Shown: positions 7,031 to 14,890 of the stretch, in pieces
Position numbering within the stretch: position 1 is the first letter of the stretch
Layout: the number at the start of each line of letters is the position of its first letter
From: a virus
Virus record (IMG/VR): IMGVR_UViG_3300043409_002097
Coordinates: 1-34,281 of that record
Strand: one strand, 5' to 3'
Length of the DNA stretch: 34,281 nucleotides
Notes under the pieces: model-generated
Database searches by the model: none
Told to the model about the DNA's origin: nothing
The model's input: only the letters and a program-made list of their open reading frames with translations
Program-made: the position numbers and the translations under genes

Positions 7031-7464
7031 ACCGGCTCTCCTGGTTGTGGGAAGTATTGAATGAATTGAAGTGCTGCTTCTTTAAGTAGGACGATTGCTG
7101 CTTGCCGTGAACCCCAAATCATTTCAGAGTCGTTAAACGTGTTGGCGTCTGTTGCTTTGACATGACTATGCATACTTACATGTCCACCTCTTCCTACTAC
7201 GGCATTCATGATGCATCCGCCAGCCATGTGCTCTCCATCGTTGTTCCAATTTGGCCGATAGACTACTTCAGCAGTGTGATATATGGCAATATGTGCCTCG
7301 AAGAAACTATGATTGCACAGTTTAGGGTCAACATACGCCACAAGCCCAGGCTCATTAAAAATATCTCTAGGCACCCTGTGGAATAAATTGCCTGCAACAG
7401 GCCATAAATTAGGGCACCCATGTTTCCGTGTGTGCCCTTTGTTTGCAAAATATATTCTGTTCAT
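7027..7464 (-). CDS. Hypothetical protein, 145 aa
   Basis: ATG 7464 (MNRIYFANKGHTRKHGCP) lies next to the phosphatase stop at 7466. The sequence has many His and Cys residues (HGCP, LCNHSFF, HVSMHSHVKATD), and the glycine/histidine stretch RGGHVSMHSH could bind metal. Its second half contains SRQAAIVLLKEAALQF. I recognise no family. It sits between a phosphoesterase and DNA ligase and overlaps the ligase ATG. Confidence 0.6.
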   Translation of the reverse strand: MNRIYFANKGHTRKHGCPNLWPVAGNLFHRVPRDIFNEPGLVAYVDPKLCNHSFFEAHIAIYHTAEVVYRPNWNNDGEHMAGGCIMNAVVGRGGHVSMHSHVKATDANTFNDSEMIWGSRQAAIVLLKEAALQFIQYFPQPGEPV

Positions 7465-7465
7465 T

Positions 7466-8281
7466 TTAATCAAATAGTACTGAGGCTTTGTGAATTAATA
7501 GTTCGTTGTTTTCTATTGTGATGTAGTGCTCGAGGTGTGTATCGAGATTGATGTTATATGATTTATTTGGTTTTAGGATATATCGATCTAGTGCAGGTAA
7601 TGACTCGTCTGGAATTACTCTTGTGCGTAGTTCGTCAACTATCTGAGGATGACTCACTGGTGTATGTCCTACAATCTGACTTATGCTAGCTACAGGCTCA
7701 AACTCATCATACCAGTCAAGCCATGTGATACCTCCTACAGTCTCTCTTCCCCCTCTTGCCGGACCTGCACACAGTATAGGATCCTGGAACATCATCTTCA
7801 TGTTCCTGAAAGCTTGCTCGCATCGCTCGAGTACACTTTGTGAAGAAACACTGTCAACGAACGGTTTTGCAAAATGCTCCTCACTGACACCAGCATGGCT
7901 CAGCACTATATCCAGACAGCCTTCTACCTTGATAACATGCGCCAACTCTACATGGTAGCCTAGAGGTTTAGATGATCCTCCGAAAACCTCTTGAATAGCT
8001 CGACCCTTTTCTCGTGTATTACCACTGCATGCATAATATTCAAACATGTTTGGGTACATGTATGGAATATCGTGATTGCCTAGCAGCCATGTGAAATTAT
8101 TGCCATGTACACTATACAGCTCGATGATACGTTCTGCAGTCTTTCTTGCCTGGATTGATGTATCGTAGAAATTGTCAAACCAATCACCCAGAGACACAAG
8201 CTTATCGAATGTGTTATTCTCTAGGATTTTATTTAGCTTACCTAGCTTTTGATGAACGTCAGGAATTACTAGTGTTCTCAT
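7466..8281 (-). CDS. Calcineurin-like metallophosphoesterase
   Basis: The two-metal phosphoesterase signature is complete in this 271-aa protein: D8-x-H10 (PDVH), GDWFD at 32-36, GNHD at 68-71, a later LSHAGVS, and VGHTP near residue 205. This is the layout of phage protein phosphatases related to lambda PP and of Ser/Thr or diadenosine-type phosphatases. The substrate (protein, nucleotide or RNA 2',3'-cyclic ends) cannot be told from sequence. The nearby RNA ligase leaves RNA-end processing as one option. Its 5' end is 1-2 helical turns inside the overlap with the preceding gene. Confidence 0.88.
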   Translation of the reverse strand: MRTLVIPDVHQKLGKLNKILENNTFDKLVSLGDWFDNFYDTSIQARKTAERIIELYSVHGNNFTWLLGNHDIPYMYPNMFEYYACSGNTREKGRAIQEVFGGSSKPLGYHVELAHVIKVEGCLDIVLSHAGVSEEHFAKPFVDSVSSQSVLERCEQAFRNMKMMFQDPILCAGPARGGRETVGGITWLDWYDEFEPVASISQIVGHTPVSHPQIVDELRTRVIPDESLPALDRYILKPNKSYNINLDTHLEHYITIENNELLIHKASVLFD

Positions 8282-8870
8282 TTATGTTCGGTTTGATGCA
8301 ATCTTCGCATCGGACTTTCCACCATCCTTTTGTGTTTAGTTTGCCAGGCTTACCATGGCTCTCACATGTGTGTTCGCTGAGTTCTGTGGCGAAGCTGATT
8401 ACACCGTCCACATATCCTACATATCTCAAGTAAGCTTCGTGCAGTGTTTTTTTAGATACGTTCTTTACCTCTTCTGCAGAGTAACGATTGTATACATCAT
8501 AGTATACTCGCAAAGTGCCAAATTTCTCTTTAACCTGCGTGAACTTTACTCCGAACCCTTTAAACTTCACATATCTTTCAAACTTACACTGATATAGTTT
8601 TCCATAAGGGACGCGTAATAGGCGCTCTATTTTTCTGCATTTGTTATGGAACCATACCTCCAGCTCATACTGGTATGGAAACCTTGGTTTCTTTCTTATC
8701 GGTGATGAAGCATTGCTCTTCAGCAATTCACACATGTTCCTGATGACCGGCTCCCAGCCGTCACCGACCTCCAGTCCCCAGCACATACAAGTCTGGGACA
8801 TATCCAGAGTGTGCTCCTGGAACAGCTCTGGGAAGTCCTTATATAGTTTATTTTCTAGTAGTTCGTTCAT
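8259..8870 (-). CDS. Conserved phage hypothetical protein with C-terminal Cys/His ribbon, 203 aa
   Basis: The order is a 'PELFQEH...MCWGLEVGDGWEPVI' N-terminal segment, a basic middle, then VKFTQVKEKFGTLRVYY, and a C-terminal metal-binding-like segment (HTCESHGKPG then GWWKVRCEDC). I know this arrangement from many phage hypotheticals: CMxWGxxxGDGW, KEKFGxLRxY and a terminal ribbon. No biochemical role is established that I can name. It is probably cytoplasmic and possibly nucleic-acid binding. Confidence 0.75.
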   Translation of the reverse strand: MNELLENKLYKDFPELFQEHTLDMSQTCMCWGLEVGDGWEPVIRNMCELLKSNASSPIRKKPRFPYQYELEVWFHNKCRKIERLLRVPYGKLYQCKFERYVKFKGFGVKFTQVKEKFGTLRVYYDVYNRYSAEEVKNVSKKTLHEAYLRYVGYVDGVISFATELSEHTCESHGKPGKLNTKGWWKVRCEDCIKPNINENTSNS

Positions 8871-8877
8871 AGTTTAT

Positions 8878-9078
8878 TTATTCTGAGTCTACAAAGATAC
8901 TATCCCACTCTTCGCCGGATATACCTGTTTTTATGAACTCTCTATCAGCTGCAGGAAGATGGGCAAACACAACTTGTGTAAGCCCGCCTGCCAGCCATTT
9001 GTCGATTTTCTCTTTTGTCACGTCAAGGTCTTTTGTAACCTCTAGACCGCTAATTGGAGATTTTCTCGTTACCAACAT
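8878..9078 (-). CDS. Conserved small phage protein, 66 aa
   Basis: The product starts MLVTRKSPISGLEVTKDLDV and ends with DREFIKTGISGEEWDSIF. The 'SG.E...DLDVT...' opening and the 'DREFI.TGI..EEWD' ending are shared by a common family of small phage proteins of unknown function. ATG 9078 directly follows TATAAT, an A/T-rich leader without a Shine-Dalgarno sequence. Confidence 0.7.
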   Translation of the reverse strand: MLVTRKSPISGLEVTKDLDVTKEKIDKWLAGGLTQVVFAHLPAADREFIKTGISGEEWDSIFVDSE

Positions 9079-9119
9079 ATTATACCTCTTATTACTAGGT
9101 TTAAGCAGCGACTCTACCT

Positions 9120-9791
9120 CTATAGGTCGAATGCTGCGATCGTATGCTTGAATGGGTTGCCTGGTATAGCGACAACTAAATTAAGCATTCTTGATGCAAT
9201 GCCTCTTATTTCTCTCTGTGCGCCTGCACTATCTCTTAGGTTTATGAAGTGCGCAAAAGAACGCCAGTTAAACATGATGTCGCTCTCGATCTGAGAGTTA
9301 TACATTTTGAAGAATCTAGCACTTTCCTTTGCTCTCTTCCTGCCTTGTCCTGCTTTTACTATGTCAGCCAGACATGCATGATACAGCCTATTGTTGGCAG
9401 CTGCTTGTGTGGCTAATACTTCGCCCCAGTTTTTATAATCTCCGAGCTCTAATTCTGGAGAAACAGGAACATCATAGAAATCATTTGGGACGTAGAACTT
9501 ATCTTCTTTAAGCTCTTTATACCTTGCAGACTCTGCATTTAAACTTGTGCCAATCCTATGTTTCAAAAGATGCACATGACTAGCGATTTCGCTATCTACC
9601 AGGAAATGTAGCGCACTCTTTTCAAATGGTGTATGATGTCCTGCCTCTGCAAGCGTTTTGAGCATCTCAGGTATTCGAGCTCTCTTAGCGTCATCCAGGT
9701 CTCTACTTGTACTTGTCCAAGCGGAGCAGGCATGAAGCTCGTCTCCGCCATAATGTCCTAGGAGTTCTACTTTATTACTGTAATTATTCAT
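9120..9791 (-). CDS. thyX: Flavin-dependent thymidylate synthase ThyX
   Basis: The 223-aa length is typical of ThyX. The FAD/dUMP signature appears as KHRIGTSLNAESARYKEL (77-94), a variant of RHRx7S with Lys first and one extra residue. HHTPFEKSALHFLV (52-65) is the conserved helix before it, and AKESARFF plus the C-terminal 'NWRSFAHFINLRDSAGAQREIR' segment complete the fold. The enzyme makes dTMP from dUMP with methylene-tetrahydrofolate and FAD. It feeds the phage DNA synthesis encoded elsewhere in the window. Its ATG overlaps the HNH gene stop. Confidence 0.93.
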   Translation of the reverse strand: MNNYSNKVELLGHYGGDELHACSAWTSTSRDLDDAKRARIPEMLKTLAEAGHHTPFEKSALHFLVDSEIASHVHLLKHRIGTSLNAESARYKELKEDKFYVPNDFYDVPVSPELELGDYKNWGEVLATQAAANNRLYHACLADIVKAGQGRKRAKESARFFKMYNSQIESDIMFNWRSFAHFINLRDSAGAQREIRGIASRMLNLVVAIPGNPFKHTIAAFDL

Positions 9792-10447
9792 TTTATTTTT
9801 TCCTCAGTTATACTGTATTTTTCTGCGTTTTTGTCAAAACCTATTACGCCACGGCGCACTAACTCAAACGCAAGGCTGTGTAGCTGGCAATCGATCAGTT
9901 TGTGTGCTCTAGTATCGACACACAGTAACAGGTTATCTGGGTGGTTATTTAACTTATCGCCATCAATATGATGAACTTGCTCACCCATATGTCCTCTAGC
10001 TGTTTTAAGCTCTCTCCCCAAGAGTTCTTCTATAATAAGAATATGTTTACGTTTGTAAACTTGACGCCCCGACGCATCATACTCACCTTCTACCTTAACC
10101 ATTAAATACCCATCACTACTGACATATTCTCCGCCACGCCAACGCATGCTTTTGCCTCCGCTGAACTGAGGGCGCTTTACACCTTTTTGTGTGTTCTTAG
10201 AGTGGCAATTTAAGCAATAATACTCAGTTCGACCTTTAGCTCTATTCTTTTCAATTGATCTTGTTTGTTGACAACCAGGACAAAAAACATTAACCCGTTT
10301 AGGTGGGTTGTTTTTTCTGTATGTTATCGCTCTAATGTTAGCACAAGATCTACATACATACTGTTTACCGTCTTTTGTGTGCGCATCTCTACCGAAGTTT
10401 TCAAGCGGTACTGAATTTTTACAGACTTTACATTGTTTGCTTCTCAT
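9788..10447 (-). CDS. HNH endonuclease (probable free-standing homing endonuclease)
   Basis: The 219-aa product has two N-terminal zinc-knuckle pairs (CKVC/CRSC near 6-35 and CPGC/CLNC near 56-81). A DNA-binding linker follows, and then the HNH core: KHILIIEELLGREL with His135, QVHHIDGDKLNNHPDNLLL with His159-His160 and Asn168/Asn172. ATG 10447 is preferred; a TTG at 10453 in frame is possible. It has its own sigma70-like promoter and an inverted repeat covering the start, unlike its neighbours, which fits a mobile gene inserted between RNA ligase and thyX. Confidence 0.88.
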   Translation of the reverse strand: MRSKQCKVCKNSVPLENFGRDAHTKDGKQYVCRSCANIRAITYRKNNPPKRVNVFCPGCQQTRSIEKNRAKGRTEYYCLNCHSKNTQKGVKRPQFSGGKSMRWRGGEYVSSDGYLMVKVEGEYDASGRQVYKRKHILIIEELLGRELKTARGHMGEQVHHIDGDKLNNHPDNLLLCVDTRAHKLIDCQLHSLAFELVRRGVIGFDKNAEKYSITEEKIK

Positions 10448-10478
10448 ATACAAGTAATATACTTTGTATATGAGAAGC
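10439..10478. repeat. Perfect 15-bp inverted repeat over the HNH gene start
   Basis: The arm at 10439-10453 (GCTTCTCATATACAA) is the exact reverse complement of the arm at 10464-10478, with a 10-base spacer. The left arm contains the HNH ATG (10447-10445), and the spacer overlaps the -10 box. It could be an operator bound by a dimer, or an RNA hairpin occluding initiation if transcription begins further upstream. Confidence 0.85.
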
Positions 10479-10484
10479 TGTCAA
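10456..10484 (-). promoter_or_regulatory. Consensus sigma70-type promoter for the HNH gene
   Basis: On the minus strand TTGACA (10484-10479), a 17-base spacer and TATATT (10461-10456) match the sigma70 consensus in 11 of 12 positions. The expected start of transcription is about 10449, only a base or two from ATG 10447, so the message would be leaderless. The inverted repeat 10439-10478 overlaps the -10 and start. Confidence 0.75.
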
Positions 10485-10492
10485 CGTATACG

Positions 10493-11548
10493 TCAACCTT
10501 TCTTTGCATCGTACGGTTGATTCATTACTTTAAGGCTCCACCAGTCTTTTTGCAGTGCAGCTGATCTGATTGGCGATACAGGGCGAATTACAATACCTTC
10601 AGCATTAGCTCGTCCATTGTCGTATTTGGCGTCGTTAGCCATGTCCTGCAAGTCTTCATTGCTAGGTACTGATTTTCTCATAGTGAACCTCGCAACCTCA
10701 GGCACATGAGGAATTCCATGTGTATTACAGATCTGCTTGGTCTGGTCCCAGTCGAACCAAACATGATTTGTAACATCTCTGATTTGATAAACCAAGAATG
10801 TTAGCTCATCTAATTTAAGAGGATTCTTCTGGATGCCTGGTCCGCAAGCTTCGCCCTGTATAGCCATCTCTACAGGCGCAGCCCTCAACATATCTTCAAT
10901 CTTATACTTCTTGGCAATTTTCCAGAAGCTGTTACCAGGAGCCTCAGTGAATTCTTTGTTACGCCCACACACACGGAATTCTCCATTTTTAAAAATGAAT
11001 GTTCCACTGCTGCCGTCACACTTCAATGTGGCTACAAACTCAGCGTTTGCAAAATTTTCAGATGTTCTAGCTTCTTCAAGAGCTTGAGGCTCACTACGGA
11101 AGTTGAGCTCGTCTGTCTTTCTCAGAATGTTTGTGGGAAAGTCTCCTTTGGTTATTCCGCTTAGAGATTCATTAGCTGGAGCTACCCACTTTTCGACATC
11201 GAGAAGTGCACTCACTTCTTCGCCTTCTTCCCAGACTTTAGAAGGAAGACCTTTACGTTCTGCGGCAGAGTATACCTCACTAACTGGAAGAACTAGCCCT
11301 GCACTGTACTGCCCACGCATCTTGACTGTTTTGATTCTAGTTTTTTCCTGACTCCCTATGTATGTTGCGTCTACATAGCTTTTATACGCGTAAGAATCAG
11401 GGAAGATTATTACAGCAAGATCCCCAACTCTATGTAGTCCTTTTTTAACTACAGTGTGCCATCCAAGGACGGTGGCACGTTCGATTCTGTCGGCTCCTTC
11501 GATAGGTGCCAGCTCTAACACTTTTGCTATGACTGCTAATTTTTCCAT
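10493..11548 (-). CDS. RNA ligase, DraRnl (DRB0094) type
   Basis: This 351-aa protein has an N-terminal OB-like domain (about 1-120, LAVIAKVLELAPIEGADRIE and AGLVLPVSEV) placed before the adenylyltransferase domain. That order is characteristic of the Deinococcus DRB0094 family. The segment GDFPTNILRKTDELNF (135-150) and motif I LKCDGSS with Lys176 are clear; later EGIVIRP and WWSLKV match motifs IV and V. The family seals 3'-OH/5'-phosphate nicks when the 3'-OH strand is RNA. Repair of phage or host RNA, including cut tRNA, is a reasonable role here but is inferred. Confidence 0.88.
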   Translation of the reverse strand: MEKLAVIAKVLELAPIEGADRIERATVLGWHTVVKKGLHRVGDLAVIIFPDSYAYKSYVDATYIGSQEKTRIKTVKMRGQYSAGLVLPVSEVYSAAERKGLPSKVWEEGEEVSALLDVEKWVAPANESLSGITKGDFPTNILRKTDELNFRSEPQALEEARTSENFANAEFVATLKCDGSSGTFIFKNGEFRVCGRNKEFTEAPGNSFWKIAKKYKIEDMLRAAPVEMAIQGEACGPGIQKNPLKLDELTFLVYQIRDVTNHVWFDWDQTKQICNTHGIPHVPEVARFTMRKSVPSNEDLQDMANDAKYDNGRANAEGIVIRPVSPIRSAALQKDWWSLKVMNQPYDAKKG

Positions 11549-11560
11549 AATATTTTAAGT

Positions 11561-11956
11561 TTATTCTTCCCAACAAAATACAACGTTATCATACTCTCCC
11601 AACTCACTTACCAGGTTAGCTCTAATTATTCTTTCCCATATATAATACTTATTGGCAGCACCTGACCCTACTTTACTGATGTAGAACTTTTGATGAGGTG
11701 CCTTTTTAACAATGTCTGATAGCTGAGTTAACTGCTGAAAGAACGTTTTTGCATACTCTTCAACTTTAAAGTTTGCAGAAGGTTTGACCTCAGGTGGTTT
11801 CCTGGTAACAAACCCTATGCATCTAGGATGGTTGCGCATAGAAGCTGCACCATCTAGTCCTTGCCTATTCATATTATCGCCGTAGACAAAATAAGAGTTA
11901 GGCTCGCTATTTAACAAGTCTTCGGTTACTTTTATTTTCTGATATGTCGCAGGCAT
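11561..11956 (-). CDS. Conserved phage protein, YGDN family, 131 aa
   Basis: The segment SYFVYGDNMNRQGLDGAASM followed by RNHPRCIGFVTRKPP is a hallmark (VFGDN...G.gGqa..R....iGi.TK..P) of a widespread phage and bacterial family of unknown function. The later strand KFYISKVGSGAANKYYIWER fits a Rossmann-like or macro-like fold with a conserved small-ligand site. I recognise the family pattern but no biochemical role. It lies 12 bases downstream of the RNA ligase start region and is part of the same leftward run. Confidence 0.7.
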   Translation of the reverse strand: MPATYQKIKVTEDLLNSEPNSYFVYGDNMNRQGLDGAASMRNHPRCIGFVTRKPPEVKPSANFKVEEYAKTFFQQLTQLSDIVKKAPHQKFYISKVGSGAANKYYIWERIIRANLVSELGEYDNVVFCWEE

Positions 11957-11961
11957 ATGAA

Positions 11962-12201
11962 TTACTCTAGTTCATATTTACCGATACGTTCAATCTCTCT
12001 AAGCAAACACCACACAGCTTTACTATAGTCCTTCTGAGCAGGCTCATTAGGTTTTCTACCTGCACGATAGATATACTGAATTGCTTGTGCGACGTTACCA
12101 GGGAAATGCTCACTTATATCTATACATGAGATTCCTGTAGGGTGCCAGTTGTAGTAGGCTGGCTGGTTAACATTACTGTCGAATTCTATTGTTTTGGACA
12201 T
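11962..12201 (-). CDS. DUF3310-like protein, 79 aa
   Basis: The sequence YYNWHPTGISCIDISEHFPG followed by NVAQAIQYIYRAGRKP and a C-terminal DYSKAVWCLLREIERI matches the compact pattern of DUF3310 (YY...h.IE.iD......GNaiKYi.RaGkK...DL.KA..Yl..eI). The domain occurs in many phages, sometimes fused to or neighbouring nucleotide metabolism enzymes. Its biochemical function in this stand-alone form is not established. Confidence 0.8.
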   Translation of the reverse strand: MSKTIEFDSNVNQPAYYNWHPTGISCIDISEHFPGNVAQAIQYIYRAGRKPNEPAQKDYSKAVWCLLREIERIGKYELE

Positions 12202-12218
12202 TGTTATTTTTTTATAGA

Positions 12219-12890
12219 TTACACTGATGTGAAATGGTCAAATGTTCCCTGCATCAAACCTATGTAGTCTTGGTAGTTGTTGCATATGTCTGAATGACTG
12301 GGACGCTGGAAACTTAACAACTCATTTGTGATATAGCAATTGTTTTTGTGCAAATAGTCTTTGGCTAGATACACGTCAATTGCTTCATATGCTGCTACGA
12401 TACTGTCACCCCAAGAATCGGATGGTTCAAAAGCCTGCTTAAATGCAAGCAAGCCTTTTCTTGAGTAAGCTATGGCATGCGTTGTGAATGCGCTTTTCAA
12501 TTTCAAAAGATCTGCGGAATACTTTTCTACAGGCTTAGCATGAAACTGATTCGTGAGTGTGGCCCCCAAATACAGCGCATCCCAATCTTCAGGCAGCTGA
12601 GATATTGCTGCTTGAAGCTTACGGTTGGTATACTCCCCTCCTCTAGGAAAATGGAGATCGTCCTCACATATCAATACAGCTCTGCATTCTTCTGCTAGAG
12701 CTTTATCTATAGCACCGCATATAGCTCTAGAACATCCTAGCCTGCCTGAATGAGCTATTACGCCAGGGAATCGTTCGTATGAAGATACTCCTAATGCTTC
12801 GAACTCTTGCTGTACTTCATTCCATCGGTCAGGTCGTGAGTCTAGATTTATACAGTAAATTTTTTCAAAATAGTTAAAAGCACTTGTCAT
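12219..12890 (-). CDS. Glycosyltransferase family 25-like protein
   Basis: The opening IYCINLDSRPDRWNEVQQ is the classic GT25 start (strand, then LxxRxDR). It is followed by PGVIAHSGRLGCSRAICGAI (the GxxGCxxSH-like region) and a CEDD acidic motif (about residues 74-77) expected to hold metal and sugar nucleotide. Family members add galactose or glucose to lipooligosaccharide or proteins. The gene ends the carbohydrate cassette and its ATG overlaps the GT11 stop by 4 bases, so both are co-translated. Acceptor and donor sugar cannot be read from sequence. Confidence 0.85.
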   Translation of the reverse strand: MTSAFNYFEKIYCINLDSRPDRWNEVQQEFEALGVSSYERFPGVIAHSGRLGCSRAICGAIDKALAEECRAVLICEDDLHFPRGGEYTNRKLQAAISQLPEDWDALYLGATLTNQFHAKPVEKYSADLLKLKSAFTTHAIAYSRKGLLAFKQAFEPSDSWGDSIVAAYEAIDVYLAKDYLHKNNCYITNELLSFQRPSHSDICNNYQDYIGLMQGTFDHFTSV

Positions 12891-13699
12891 AACACTATGC
12901 AGTTTTCAGGGTAAATATCTTGCCAATTTTGTGTACCACTTGGACCAAACCATTTAGATGGAAAAATTATTTGTTTGTCTGGATACTCTGCCAAGAATGA
13001 TGACCACCAGCCAAATGAAGAATTAGTACATATGAAGTTTTTAGCTAGTGAGGCTAGCCACAGTGCCTCCCAGTCTGCGACGTCTGCATTAATAATCTTA
13101 TTTTTTTGTAAGTATTTTGGAAGTACTTCATCACACCAAGCATAATCGTCTGACGCCACAAGATAGTGCTCTATAGATGTGTTGGCGCTTGTCTCTATAG
13201 CTAACTGCAAGTATTCTTCGGTAGTAGGTGGATGTATTTCCGGATATTTTAAATAATCCCCTCTCCGCACAAACACGGCAGTTACGTTACCTGCCAGCTG
13301 TGGGAAGTCATTCAACATACGTATTTTTACTTCATCAGGAGGCGCGAACAATTCTCTAACCTTTTGAATATGATTCTTGAAATACTTTGGGCTTTGAAAG
13401 TATCCATTGAATTTAATAGACTTATCCCATACTGGAACTATTTCGTTATGTTTAAATCCACTTTCATTCATCTCAAACCAATCAACTTGTGTGGGTGTAA
13501 AGTCAACTCTCTGTAATATATTTTTTTGATAGTTTACTGCCTGTCTCTCTGGGAACTGTTCTATCGAGGAGACATGTGCGTCAAATCGTGCAGTAACGTT
13601 CAATCCTTTTGCTTGTGCTTCTAACGCCTGTACATAGGCATGAGCTATTTGAAACATCTGGTTACCCAGGCCACCCATTAATTTTGCTGAGCTATACAT
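12887..13699 (-). CDS. GT11-family fucosyltransferase-like protein
   Basis: At 270 aa it has the GT11 signatures in order: MGGLGNQMFQ (8-17), VFVRRGDYLKYP at about 140 (the HxRRxDY-like donor-binding motif) and NSSFGWWSSFLAEYPDKQII near the C-terminus. GT11 enzymes transfer fucose from GDP-fucose in alpha-1,2 linkage to galactose, as in O-antigen synthesis. Together with GT25, GT9-like and methyltransferase genes it suggests that the phage builds or edits a methylated, fucose-containing glycan. No GDP-fucose synthesis genes are in the window. Confidence 0.88.
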   Translation of the reverse strand: MYSSAKLMGGLGNQMFQIAHAYVQALEAQAKGLNVTARFDAHVSSIEQFPERQAVNYQKNILQRVDFTPTQVDWFEMNESGFKHNEIVPVWDKSIKFNGYFQSPKYFKNHIQKVRELFAPPDEVKIRMLNDFPQLAGNVTAVFVRRGDYLKYPEIHPPTTEEYLQLAIETSANTSIEHYLVASDDYAWCDEVLPKYLQKNKIINADVADWEALWLASLAKNFICTNSSFGWWSSFLAEYPDKQIIFPSKWFGPSGTQNWQDIYPENCIVL

Positions 13700-13708
13700 A
13701 ATACAGGT

Positions 13709-13933
13709 TTAACTATTTTTAAGGTACTTTTCCAAAGCTTCCACAGCCGCTTTATACTCTGAGGTATACACACCCAATTGGAACGCGCCTCTTGTCCAAA
13801 AGATTTCGCGATCATCGTGGTCATAGTCTACGACTGTAAATTTACCTGCAGGTATATCTAGTTCGTAGGCCTGTACATTAACAGACCAGTGTACGCAATT
13901 TACTTCTTTGCTTTTTGTTTTTTTAGCTGCCAT
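13709..13933 (-). CDS. Hypothetical protein, 74 aa
   Basis: After a lysine-rich start (MAAKKTKSKEV), the protein has a beta-rich core (HWSVNVQAYELDIPAGKFTV) and a C-terminal helix (EYKAAVEALEKYLKNS). I recognise no family. It lies 9 bases upstream of the GT11 gene and 19 bases downstream of another small gene, inside the carbohydrate cassette. Confidence 0.6.
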   Translation of the reverse strand: MAAKKTKSKEVNCVHWSVNVQAYELDIPAGKFTVVDYDHDDREIFWTRGAFQLGVYTSEYKAAVEALEKYLKNS

Positions 13934-13952
13934 ATCTATAAATTTTTTGCAA

Positions 13953-14177
13953 TTAAGGTCGGCTTGTTTCCATCACAATCTCATTAGCGTAAAAAACGCT
14001 CAATGTGAGCTCTCCGTGTTCGTCAGGATGCTCAAACTCATACAGTGCTGTAATAGGGTTACCTGCACGATCTGTGTTGTATATACCTACACAACGTCCA
14101 GGCCCAAAATAAGAGCCAGCTGGCTCTTCTTTATCTTCGTAGTTAATGTAATAGAATTTTCCTTTTTCTGGAATCAT
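13953..14177 (-). CDS. Hypothetical protein, 74 aa
   Basis: ATG 14177 (MIPEKGKFYYINYEDKEEP) is chosen because the longer frame runs into tRNA-Tyr, whose CCA end is at 14183. The protein is acidic and beta-rich, with several prolines and glycines (SYFGPGRCVGIYN), compatible with a small barrel. I recognise no family. Confidence 0.58.
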   Translation of the reverse strand: MIPEKGKFYYINYEDKEEPAGSYFGPGRCVGIYNTDRAGNPITALYEFEHPDEHGELTLSVFYANEIVMETSRP

Positions 14178-14182
14178 AGAAA

Positions 14183-14269
14183 TGGTGGGTAGTGTGGGTA
14201 TCGAGCCCACCGAGCCATTACAGCGCCAGATTTACAGTCTGGACCGCCTCCTTAACGGTATACCTACCC
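14183..14269 (-). tRNA. tRNA-Tyr(GTA)
   Basis: The minus strand folds into a class II tRNA of 87 bases with encoded CCA. The acceptor GGGTAGG pairs with ACTACCC (one G-A mismatch at the base of the stem). The anticodon arm is CCAGA/CTGTAAA/TCTGG with anticodon GTA, the variable arm is 15 bases as expected for bacterial tRNA-Tyr, and the T arm is GTGGG/CTCGATA/CCCAC. The discriminator is A. It lies between the GT9-like gene and a small hypothetical gene. Confidence 0.92.
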
Positions 14270-14275
14270 GATTAA

Positions 14276-14890
14276 CTAAACTTGAATATATGTGTGTAGA
14301 TCAAACATGTAAAGCTGATCTTGTGTAGTTCTATACACTGTACACGGTTTATTGTATGCGGCTGCAACGACTGAGCCTCCTGAATGCTGACATACAAACT
14401 CTTTTGCAGATGTGATCATATCCACCCACTCAAAGATGTCAGACGACGTTATGCTATCGCCAGTAGATGGCGCAGCACAATTTAAATACAAAGCATCTGG
14501 ATGTTTAATTGAGATTGTAGACACAGCTTCACCACTGTTAACTGCATGAGCGTTCGAGTCGACCACAATTCTAGAATGCAATTCTGTTATTTTTTTAGGC
14601 GTGTAATACAGCTTCGGACGGTTATTAAACACTTTACCAAACGTTAGCTGTTCCCAGTGTGATATGACGTTCCCTGAAGGGGTGCCTGAAAATATTGTGT
14701 TGCCTGGCTCGTCCGTATAGCCTTTTATGTACGGATTAGTATCCCATACTAGTTTTTTAATTTCAGGGTTCTTGTATGTGTTATGGTTGGAAACATACAC
14801 ATCTATACCCAAATTATACGCTACTTCAGGTAGTGTGCTGAGCTGTAGATTGTCTCCTAGTCCTCCCCAAGGTTGTGATATAATTATCAT
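14276..14890 (-). CDS. GT9-like (heptosyltransferase-like) glycosyltransferase, short
   Basis: The N-terminus IIISQPWGGLGDNLQLSTLP has the GGLGDxLxxxP signature of GT-B enzymes of the heptosyltransferase kind. Near the C-terminus AKEFVCQHSGGSVVAAAYNKP carries the GGS...A..l..P motif of the donor-binding domain. At 204 aa it is much shorter than typical GT9 proteins (about 320-360 aa), so the N-terminal acceptor domain is minimal, as in some phage and giant-virus homologues. It starts 4 bases inside the methyltransferase stop. Substrate is unknown. Confidence 0.7.
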   Translation of the reverse strand: MIIISQPWGGLGDNLQLSTLPEVAYNLGIDVYVSNHNTYKNPEIKKLVWDTNPYIKGYTDEPGNTIFSGTPSGNVISHWEQLTFGKVFNNRPKLYYTPKKITELHSRIVVDSNAHAVNSGEAVSTISIKHPDALYLNCAAPSTGDSITSSDIFEWVDMITSAKEFVCQHSGGSVVAAAYNKPCTVYRTTQDQLYMFDLHTYIQV

